64,000 nt of DNA from Trebonia sp963734665 (GTDB taxonomy: Bacteria > Actinomycetota > Actinomycetes > Streptosporangiales > Streptosporangiaceae): NCBI GenBank assembly GCA_963734665.1, contig CAVTIR010000002.1, positions 76,090-140,089 of the forward strand, given 5' to 3'. Below are positions 52,123-64,000 of the stretch, piece after piece. The first letter of the stretch is position 1, and the number at the start of each line of letters is the position of its first letter. The position numbers and the translations under genes were made by a program. The notes beneath the pieces are model-generated. The model was not told the origin of the DNA. It worked only from the letters and a program-made list of their open reading frames with translations, and did not search any database.

Positions 52123-53042
52123 CGATCGTTATCGCCGAACGCAAGGACGCCGCCGGCAGGCTGGCCGCCACCGCGAAGGCGGGCACGCTGATCGAGGCGC
52201 TGCCCTGGCTCGACCGCTTCCACGGCGAGACCGTGGTGATCAAGTACGGCGGCCACGCGATGACCGCCGACGAGCTACGCTCCGGCTTCGCCCAGGACCT
52301 GGTGTTCCTGCGGCACGCCGGGCTGCGCCCCGTCGTCGTCCACGGCGGCGGCCCGCAGGTCACCGGGCACCTCGACCGCCTGGGCATCGAGTCGGTGTTC
52401 ACCGCCGGGCTCCGCGTCACCACGGAAGACACCATCGACGTGGTCCGGATGGTGCTCAACGGCAAGGTCAACAAGGACATCGTCGGCCTGATTAACCGCT
52501 ACGGCCCGTACGCCGTCGGCCTTTCCGGCGAGGACGCCAACCTGTTCACCGCCGAGCGCAAGTACGCGACCGTGGACGGGTCATTCGTGGACATCGGCCT
52601 GGTCGGCGAGATCACGACTGTCGACCCCTCGATGGTTAGGGCGCTGCTCGACGACGGCCGCATGCCCGTCGTGTCCAGCATCGCCCGCGGCGCGGACGGC
52701 GCGGTCTACAACGTGAACGCCGATACGGCCGCCGCGGCCCTGGCCGTCGAGCTCGGGGCGGCCAAGCTGGTCGTGCTCACGGACGTCGAGGGGCTCTACC
52801 GGGACTGGCCGAACTCGGATGAGGTGATCAGCCAGCTCGACGCCGACGACCTGGAGAAGCTGCTGCCGTCGCTGTCCGCGGGCATGATCCCCAAGATGGA
52901 GGCCTGCCTGACGGCGGTCAAGGGCGGCGTCCCGAGGGCCCACGTCCTCGATGGCCGCCTGCAGCACGCGATCCTCCTGGAGATCTTCACCGACTCAGGC
53001 ATCGGCACGATGGTCGTCTCGGCCCCTAGCCACGAGTCATGA
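52119..53042 (+). CDS. argB: acetylglutamate kinase
   Basis: 307 aa from ATG 52119, overlapping argJ by 4 bp; the longer upstream frame is argJ DNA. TVVIKYGGHAM binds phosphate. RPVVVHGGGPQVTGHLDRLGI, GLSGEDANL and YNVNADTAAAALAVELGAAKLVVLTDVEGL are the family blocks. Second, usually arginine-inhibited, step of the pathway; the N-terminal helix of arginine-sensitive NAGKs (LIEALPWLDRFHGE) is present. An 88-bp gap with a palindrome follows. Confidence 0.97.
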   Translation: MTIVIAERKDAAGRLAATAKAGTLIEALPWLDRFHGETVVIKYGGHAMTADELRSGFAQDLVFLRHAGLRPVVVHGGGPQVTGHLDRLGIESVFTAGLRVTTEDTIDVVRMVLNGKVNKDIVGLINRYGPYAVGLSGEDANLFTAERKYATVDGSFVDIGLVGEITTVDPSMVRALLDDGRMPVVSSIARGADGAVYNVNADTAAAALAVELGAAKLVVLTDVEGLYRDWPNSDEVISQLDADDLEKLLPSLSAGMIPKMEACLTAVKGGVPRAHVLDGRLQHAILLEIFTDSGIGTMVVSAPSHES

Positions 53043-53058
53043 CCGCCACTACCCGTGA

Positions 53059-53104
53059 TAGTGGATCGCTGCGACTATCCCGGTACTCCCAGCGATCCAT
53101 CATC
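53059..53104. repeat. palindrome in the argB-argD gap, related to 46879-46924
   Basis: ATAGTGGATCGCTG (53059-53072) pairs with CAGCGATCCATCAT (53091-53104) with two adjacent mismatches. The left arm is identical to that of the palindrome after pheT, but the loops differ. Confidence 0.85.
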
Positions 53105-53130
53105 GTCACCGAACTTCAAGGAGAGACTCG

Positions 53131-54327
53131 ATGAGCCAGGGTGAAGCGCTGCAGGAGCGGTTCGAGGCCGCGATGATGGGCAACTACGGCGTACCCCCGC
53201 TGGCCCTCGCCCGAGGCGAGGGCAGCCACGTCTGGGACGTCGACGGCAACCGCTACCTCGACCTGATCGCCGGCATCGCGGTCTCCGCCTTGGGGCACGC
53301 GCACCCCGCGATCGTCGAGGCCGTCACCACTCAGGTAACGAAGATCGCGCACACCAGCAACCTGTTCGTCCACGAGCCCGGCGTGCTCCTCGCCGAGAAG
53401 CTGCTTGGCCTGCTGCACGCCGACGCCCGCGTCTTCTTCTGCAACTCAGGCACCGAGGCCAACGAGGCCGCGCTCAAGGTCGTCCGCCGCAAGCAAGGCA
53501 AGGCACGCCCGGTGATCGTCGCCGCCGACCACAGCTTCCACGGGCGCACGATGGGCGCGCTCGCGGTCACCGGCAAGGAGTCGATCCGCGCGCCGTTCGA
53601 GCCGTTTGGCATCGACGTCCGCTGGGTCGAATACGGCGACGCGGCCGCCCTGGCGAACGCGGTCGACGACCAGGTGGCGGGTGTCATCCTCGAACCGACC
53701 CAGGGCGAGGGCGGCGTGATCCCGGCCCCGGCCGGCTACCTGGCCGCGGCCCGGCGCGCCTGCGACGAGGCGGGCGCGCTCCTCGTGCTCGATGAGATCC
53801 AGTCGGGCATCGGCCGCACCGGCGACTGGTTCGCGTACCAGGCCGAGGGGGTCACCCCCGACGTGCTGACCCTCGCTAAGGGCCTCGGCGGCGGCCTGCC
53901 GATCGGTGCGTGCATCGGCTTCGGCGAAGCGGGCAGCGCGCTCGTCGCCGGCGACCACGGCTCCACCTTCGGCGGCAACCCGATCGCCTGCGCCGCTGCC
54001 CTCGCTGTCATCGACACGATCGAGTCCGGCGACATCCTCACGAACGTCAAGGCCGTCGGCGAGACCCTGGCGAGCGGCATCGCGGCCATCGACCACCCGC
54101 TGCTGAAAGGCGTCCGAGGCTCCGGCCTCTGGCTGGCGGCCGTGCTCACCGAGGACGCAGCACCGCAGGTCAACAGCGCCGCCAGGCAGGCGGGGTTCCT
54201 GGTCAACGCGGTGCAGCCGGACGCGGTGCGACTGGCACCGCCGCTGATCCTCACCCAGGCCGAGGCCACGGGGTTCGTCGAGGCGCTGCCCGCTATCCTG
54301 ACCCAGGTCCACGAGCAGAAGGCGTAA
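53131..54327 (+). CDS. argD: acetylornithine aminotransferase
   Basis: 398 aa, PLP enzyme of fold type I. RYLDLIAGIAVSALGHAHPAIVEAV at the start, FFCNSGTEANEAALKVVR for phosphate contact, LVLDEIQSGIGRTGDWFAYQ and the lysine in LTLAKGLGGGLPIGACIGF, then HGSTFGGNPIACAAALAVID. May also serve in lysine synthesis, as in other bacteria. AAGGAGAGACTCG before the ATG. argF begins 2 bp after the stop. Confidence 0.97.
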   Translation: MSQGEALQERFEAAMMGNYGVPPLALARGEGSHVWDVDGNRYLDLIAGIAVSALGHAHPAIVEAVTTQVTKIAHTSNLFVHEPGVLLAEKLLGLLHADARVFFCNSGTEANEAALKVVRRKQGKARPVIVAADHSFHGRTMGALAVTGKESIRAPFEPFGIDVRWVEYGDAAALANAVDDQVAGVILEPTQGEGGVIPAPAGYLAAARRACDEAGALLVLDEIQSGIGRTGDWFAYQAEGVTPDVLTLAKGLGGGLPIGACIGFGEAGSALVAGDHGSTFGGNPIACAAALAVIDTIESGDILTNVKAVGETLASGIAAIDHPLLKGVRGSGLWLAAVLTEDAAPQVNSAARQAGFLVNAVQPDAVRLAPPLILTQAEATGFVEALPAILTQVHEQKA

Positions 54328-54329
54328 CC

Positions 54330-55250
<921 letters not shown>

Positions 55251-55278
55251 CGAGACGCCACCCGGTGGTGCGAACCTG

Positions 55279-55914
55279 ATGGCCGGTCCGGCGAACCCGG
55301 CCCGCCCGGCCCCGGCGACGAAGGCCTCGAGGCACGCCCGGATCGTCGCGATCCTCTCCCGCGAGCAGGTGCACTCGCAGGAGCAGCTGGCGAGCCTGCT
55401 CGGCCAGTACGCCGCCATGCACGTCACCCAGGCGACGCTCTCGCGTGACCTGGACGAGCTCGGCGTCGTGCGGCTTCGCGCCGCCGACGGCGCGCTGGTC
55501 TACGCCCTGCCAGGCGACCCCGGCGGCCCCGGCTCACCCGCCGGTACCTCTTTCGATTATCCCGAACGAGAGCGGCCGACTCCGGACGCCCCCATTTCCG
55601 GGGAAGCCGAGCCAGCGACCACCGCCCGGCAGGCCACAGGGACGCAGGAAACAGGCGCGGCCGCCAGCTCGGGCCGCTTGGTCAGGTACCTGAAAGAGCT
55701 GCTGACCTCTGCCGAGGCGAGCGCCAACCTCGTCGTGCTGCGCACCCCGGCGGGCGCGGCCCAGTTCCTCGCCTCGGCCATCGACCACGCCGCGTGGCCC
55801 GCCGTCCTCGGCACGGTCGCGGGCGACGACACGGTCCTGGTCATCGCCAGGGAGCCGGCCGGCGGGGACGCCCTGGCCGCCGACTTCCTTCACCTGGCCG
55901 ACCGCCGGCGCTAG
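55279..55914 (+). CDS. argR: arginine repressor with long interdomain linker
   Basis: 211 aa, about 30-50 longer than most ArgR proteins. N-terminal winged helix: RHARIVAILSREQVHSQEQLASLLGQYAAMHVTQATLSRDLDELGVVRLR. The C-terminal hexamerisation and arginine-binding domain has SAEASANLVVLRTPAGAAQFLASAIDHA and GTVAGDDTVLVIARE. The linker (about 75-130) is Pro/Gly/Thr-rich and looks disordered. Represses the cluster through the operator before argC. ATG 55279; an ATGA at 55247 overlaps the argF stop but is out of frame and gives only 10 codons. Confidence 0.95.
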   Translation: MAGPANPARPAPATKASRHARIVAILSREQVHSQEQLASLLGQYAAMHVTQATLSRDLDELGVVRLRAADGALVYALPGDPGGPGSPAGTSFDYPERERPTPDAPISGEAEPATTARQATGTQETGAAASSGRLVRYLKELLTSAEASANLVVLRTPAGAAQFLASAIDHAAWPAVLGTVAGDDTVLVIAREPAGGDALAADFLHLADRRR

Positions 55915-56015
55915 CGCAACCAGCTGGGCTCGGCGAGCCGTGGATCGTGGCCCGCGGGCGGGCGGGTGGCAAATAGGGTGTAAGAACGGGGCCGACAATG
56001 TTGGAAGTGAGATAG

Positions 56016-57464
56016 GTGGGACAGATGGGAACGGGCGAGCAGCCGACTGGCGGGCCGACGACGAGGTTGTGGGGCGGACGCTTCGAGGGCGGACCCGCGG
56101 ATACGCTCGCGCGGCTGTCGCTCAGTGTGCACTTCGACTGGCGGCTCGCCAGGTACGACCTGCTCGCGTCCCGGGCGCACGCCCGGATGCTGCACCGGGC
56201 CGGCCTGCTGACCGACGCCGAGGCGGACGCGATGCTCGGGGCCCTCGATGACCTGGACGAAGCGGTCGAGGACGGCGGCTTCCGGCCGACGGTCGCCGAC
56301 GAGGACGTGCACACCGCGCTTGAGCGAGGGCTGCTCGAGCGGCTCGGCTCGCTCGGCGGCAAGCTTCGCGCCGGCCGGAGCCGCAACGACCAGGTGGCCA
56401 CCGACCTGCGCCTGTACCTGCGCGACCACGCGCGGCTGATCGTGTCCAGGCTTGCCGAGCTGCAGACGGCGCTCATCGCCCAGGCGGAGGCGAGCGGCGA
56501 CCTGCCCGCACCGGGCATGACGCACCTGCAGCACGCCCAGCCAGTGCTCTTCGCCCACCAGTTGCTCGCCCACGTGCAGGCGTTCACCAGGGACGTGAGC
56601 CGGTTCCGCGACTGGGACAGCCGGGCGGCGATCAGCCCCCTGGGCGCCGGCGCGCTCGCGGGCTCCTCGCTGCCAATCGACCCCCGGCAGTTCGCCGCCG
56701 AGCTCGGCTTCGCCGCGGCCGCGCCGAACTCGATGGATGCCGTCTCAGACCGCGACTTCGCCGCCGAGTTCTGCTTCGTGGCCGCGCTGATCGGGGTGCA
56801 CCTGTCCAGGCTTGGCGAGGAGATCGTGCTCTGGTCCTCGCAGGAGTTCAGCTGGATCGAGATCGACGACGCGTACGCGACGGGATCGTCGATCATGCCG
56901 CAGAAGAAGAACCCCGACGTCGCCGAACTCGCCCGAGGCAAGGCGGGTCGGCTCATCGGCGGGCTCACCGGCCTCCTCACCACACTCAAAGGCCTCCCGC
57001 TGACCTACAACAGGGACCTTCAGGAGGACAAGGAGCCGGTGTTCGACGCCGTTGACACGCTGCTCCTCGTGCTCCCCGCGATGGCCGGCCTGATCGCGAC
57101 CCTGCGGGTCAACGCCCAGCGGCTGCGCGAGCTGGCCCCGGCCGGATTCACGCTCGCCACCGACCTGGCCGAGTACCTGGTCCTGCGCGGCGTGCCGTTC
57201 CGCGAGGCACACGAGATCGTCGGGCACCTGGTCGTCTGGTGCCAGGTGAACGATGTCGCCCTCGACGAGGTAAGCGATGCGGACCTGGCCAAGGTTTCCC
57301 CGCACCTAACGCCCGACGTCCGCGCGGTGCTAACCGTCGAGGGCGCACTCGCCGCCCGCAAGGGCTTCGGCGGCACGGCTCCCGACCGGGTAGCTGAGCA
57401 ACTCCTCGCCCTACGCGCCACCGTTGACAACGGCGCCGCCTGGGCTGCGGCAGGCGGCGCCTGA
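56016..57464 (+). CDS. argH: argininosuccinate lyase
   Basis: 482 aa; GTG 56016, with ATG 56025 also possible. Last step of arginine synthesis, a fumarase-superfamily tetramer. LWGGRFEGGPADTLARLSLSVHFDWRLARYD at the start, EDVHTALERGL, AGRSRNDQVATDLRLYLRD and MTHLQHAQPVLFAH follow. The catalytic loop is GSSIMPQKKNPDVAELARGK. In mycobacteria argG lies between argR and argH; here only about 100 bp separates them. Confidence 0.97.
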   Translation: MGQMGTGEQPTGGPTTRLWGGRFEGGPADTLARLSLSVHFDWRLARYDLLASRAHARMLHRAGLLTDAEADAMLGALDDLDEAVEDGGFRPTVADEDVHTALERGLLERLGSLGGKLRAGRSRNDQVATDLRLYLRDHARLIVSRLAELQTALIAQAEASGDLPAPGMTHLQHAQPVLFAHQLLAHVQAFTRDVSRFRDWDSRAAISPLGAGALAGSSLPIDPRQFAAELGFAAAAPNSMDAVSDRDFAAEFCFVAALIGVHLSRLGEEIVLWSSQEFSWIEIDDAYATGSSIMPQKKNPDVAELARGKAGRLIGGLTGLLTTLKGLPLTYNRDLQEDKEPVFDAVDTLLLVLPAMAGLIATLRVNAQRLRELAPAGFTLATDLAEYLVLRGVPFREAHEIVGHLVVWCQVNDVALDEVSDADLAKVSPHLTPDVRAVLTVEGALAARKGFGGTAPDRVAEQLLALRATVDNGAAWAAAGGA

Positions 57465-58195
57465 CTACGCCACGTCTGCTCCCCAGGGACTTCTTCGACA
57501 GGCCGGCGCCCGAACTGGCGCCGGCCTTGCTGGGCTGCGTCCTGGAACACGACACCAAAGAAGGCGCTGTCGCGGTCGAACTGACCGAGGTCGAGGCCTA
57601 CACGGGCGAGACCGACCCTGCGTCCCACGCGTACCGGGGCAGGACAGGCCGCAACGCGGTAATGTACGGCCTCCCGGGCCACGCCTACGTCTACTTCACG
57701 TACGGCATGCACTTCTGCGTCAACGTGGTCTGCATGCCCGAGGGCGACCCCAGCGCAGTTCTCCTCCGCGCGGGCCGGGTGATAGCGGGCGAGCCACTGG
57801 CCAGAGAGAGACGAAGCCCCCGCCGCTCCGAGACTGCCGGGACAAGCGAGACGTCCGCCCGGAACGTGCTCCCGGTCGCCGCGCGGAGCGCCTTCCCGGC
57901 AAGAGACCTAGCCCGCGGCCCAGCCCGCCTCTGCCAGGCCCTAGCGATCAACCGCACCCACAACGGCGCCGACTTGTCCGACCCAGCCTCCCCTCTCCGC
58001 CTGAGCTGGAACGAGAGCGAGGTCCGTAAGGACGAGCGCCCCGACATCAGCGTCGGCCCGCGAGTAGGCGTAAGCGCGGGGGCCGACACGAACTGGCGCT
58101 TCTGGCTAGCGAACGACCCCACGGTGTCGGCGTATCGCCCATACAAAGCACGCGTCCGCCAGCCCCGCGTCAGCCCAGACCGGGGCAATAGCTGA
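57461..58195 (+). CDS. DNA-3-methyladenine glycosylase (AAG/MPG family), CTG start
   Basis: 244 aa. Removes alkylated purines in base excision repair. The frame between the upstream stop (57425) and the conserved LLPRDFFDRPAPELAPALLGC has no ATG, GTG or TTG at a suitable place. CTG at 57461 overlaps the argH stop by 4 bp (CTGA) and gives MTTPRLLPRDFF, an excellent family N-terminus. Core motifs: VELTEVEAYTGETDPASHAYRGRTGRNAVMYG and HAYVYFTYGMHFCVNVVC, with the catalytic Glu in TEVEAY. Some 30 extra residues follow ARERR (about 115-148). The end is WRFWLANDPTVSAYR. Confidence 0.9.
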   Translation: MTTPRLLPRDFFDRPAPELAPALLGCVLEHDTKEGAVAVELTEVEAYTGETDPASHAYRGRTGRNAVMYGLPGHAYVYFTYGMHFCVNVVCMPEGDPSAVLLRAGRVIAGEPLARERRSPRRSETAGTSETSARNVLPVAARSAFPARDLARGPARLCQALAINRTHNGADLSDPASPLRLSWNESEVRKDERPDISVGPRVGVSAGADTNWRFWLANDPTVSAYRPYKARVRQPRVSPDRGNS

Positions 58196-58282
58196 GCGTC
58201 GCAGGCTGAGCCGATGTCGGCTGCGAGACTCGTGACTCCTGCGGCCCGCGTCAGCCCTCGCGAACCACAGAGGCAACGAATC

Positions 58283-58334
58283 GGTCTGGGTAGGTTAGAA
58301 CCGGTATGGGTCTGGGCAAGCTAGGACCGGTATG
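58283..58334. repeat. 26-bp tandem repeat upstream of the rrn promoters
   Basis: Two adjacent 26-bp units (58283-58308, 58309-58334) starting GGTCTGGG and ending ACCGGTATG, with four differences, all transitions. Ends 21 bp before the -35 box of the first rrn promoter. Confidence 0.85.
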
Positions 58335-58355
58335 GCGGCGGGTACCGTTCTCGAT

Positions 58356-58384
58356 TTGACGACGGTGCGCGCCAGCCGTAGAGT
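58356..58384 (+). promoter_or_regulatory. rRNA operon promoter P1
   Basis: TTGACG (58356-58361), 17-nt spacer, TAGAGT (58379-58384): close to the actinobacterial vegetative sigma consensus. It stands in the 58196-58822 leader, which has no protein gene. Confidence 0.8.
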
Positions 58385-58568
58385 TCAACTTGCCCCGAGG
58401 GGATGGGTTGCCGCAAGGCGGCCTGGGACCCGGGGAGCCACCGAGGATCAACTTCCGAAGGTTTCGTGTGCGTCCACAGTGACCACCAGGCTGACGGAGC
58501 TGACTCTTGGTGTCTGGAGAGACCGCCGTGCCGCTTCGTAACCTCCCGGACAGCTTCCGGAAACGAAG

Positions 58569-58597
58569 TTGACACGAAGGAAACTCTAGAGTATGGT
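58569..58597 (+). promoter_or_regulatory. rRNA operon promoter P2
   Basis: TTGACA (58569-58574), 17-nt spacer, TATGGT (58592-58597). About 225 bp before the 16S gene. A TAGAGT inside the spacer is too close to the -35 box to be the -10 element. Confidence 0.78.
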
Positions 58598-58647
58598 TTG
58601 AGGGTTGCCCCGGAGGGGAACGAATGTTCCTCCAAAGGTGAGCATCT

Positions 58648-58675
58648 GTTTCTTGAGAACTCAACAGCGTGCTAA
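58648..58675 (+). promoter_or_regulatory. rrn leader antitermination/processing motif (boxA-like)
   Basis: TGTTTCTTGAGAACTCAACA resembles the conserved leader element of actinobacterial rrn operons. A related TCTTGAGAACTACACAGTGG occurs in the 16S-23S spacer at about 60599-60618. Confidence 0.6.
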
Positions 58676-58822
58676 AAGCCAGTGCATTTAAAGATGTACA
58701 AACCCCCGTCGGGGCGGGCTCTACTGGAGTCTCGTCTCACGGATATCAGCCATGATGATTGACTCATGGTTGGGTTTCTGGTTTCCGGCTGGGTCCTTTC
58801 GGGATCTGGCTGGTGCTGGTCA

Positions 58823-63763
<4,941 letters not shown>

Positions 63764-63876
63764 CTGCACGCACTACCTGCACCGCCGGATGGCGGGCTCG
63801 CGTCCACTGTGTAGCTCCCGGGCTACGGCCGGAACCGGACCCTGTCACGGGTTCACCAGGCTGATATCTCAATAGA

Positions 63877-63996
63877 GTTCCCGGTGGCTATAGCGAGGGG
63901 GAAACACCCGGTCCCATTCCGAACCCGGAAGTTAAGCCCCTCAGCGCCGATGGTACTGCGAGGGAGGCCTCGCGGGAGAGTAGGACACCGCCGGAA
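63877..63996 (+). rRNA. rrf: 5S ribosomal RNA
   Basis: About 120 nt ending 4 bases before the window edge. CATTCCGAACCCGGAAGTTAAG and CGCCGATGGTACTGC are the conserved loops, and GTTCCCGGTGG pairs with CCGCCGGAAC at the ends. Completes the 16S-23S-5S operon. Confidence 0.94.
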
Positions 63997-64000
63997 CACA

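Overview
The window is GC-rich DNA from an actinomycete. Codons end mostly in G or C, GTG starts are common, ribosomal protein and tRNA-synthetase neighbourhoods follow the actinobacterial order, and there is a two-domain geosmin synthase. The last point suggests a soil-dwelling, probably filamentous genus such as the Streptosporangiales or Streptomyces relatives. I cannot name the species.

Layout. 1-10.1 kb is a conserved housekeeping block: aspS (5' end cut by the window), rarA, a DUF948 protein, a small DUF6167-like protein, alaS, ruvX, mltG and aroE, many with 1-4 bp overlaps. 10.1-37.3 kb is accessory. It holds a PCMT-like methyltransferase, a secreted phosphoesterase, an IS66-type transposase, an archaeal-type IMP cyclohydrolase homologue, a DUF3800 protein, a PaiB-like protein and a circularly permuted ATP-grasp/transglutaminase pair. 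It then continues with an FHA-FHA-ABC transporter, a MarR-controlled ABC-2 efflux operon, geosmin synthase, a divergent MarR/YceI pair, an ABC-F ATPase, a DUF574 methyltransferase, a RelE/Phd-type toxin-antitoxin pair, an ArsR/MFS pair and an amino-acid permease. 37.4-46.8 kb returns to core genes: GNAT, infC-rpmI-rplT, a SpoU rRNA methyltransferase, a PAS histidine kinase, and pheS-pheT. 46.8-49.7 kb has a long intergenic stretch with a candidate structured RNA, a GGDEF diguanylate cyclase and a lipoprotein. 49.8-57.5 kb is the arginine cluster argC-J-B-D-F-R-H (argG absent), followed by a 3-methyladenine glycosylase. 58.3-64 kb is one rRNA operon, 16S-23S-5S, without tRNAs in the spacer.

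How it works together. ArgC/J/B/D/F/H make arginine from glutamate apart from the argininosuccinate synthase step. ArgR is encoded inside the cluster and an ARG-box-like palindrome precedes argC. infC appears to use the rare AUC start codon behind a leader with an attenuator-like hairpin, as expected for IF3 self-regulation. Two MarR genes each have an exact palindrome with a 3-nt spacer next to their starts, which implies local autoregulated switches.

Most unusual. (1) A three-hairpin segment ending in a T-tract terminator at about 47.25-47.39 kb looks like an unannotated small RNA. (2) Two dispersed repeats: a roughly 114-bp palindromic element that forms the C-terminal tail of RarA and recurs between rplT and the rRNA methyltransferase gene, and a 65-bp two-hairpin element at the 3' end of geoA that recurs beside the toxin-antitoxin pair. 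(3) An unusual density of long, nearly perfect intergenic palindromes, two of which share sequence. (4) Repeated low-complexity insertions in otherwise conserved proteins (MltG, PheT, ArgC, ArgJ, ArgR, the glycosylase).
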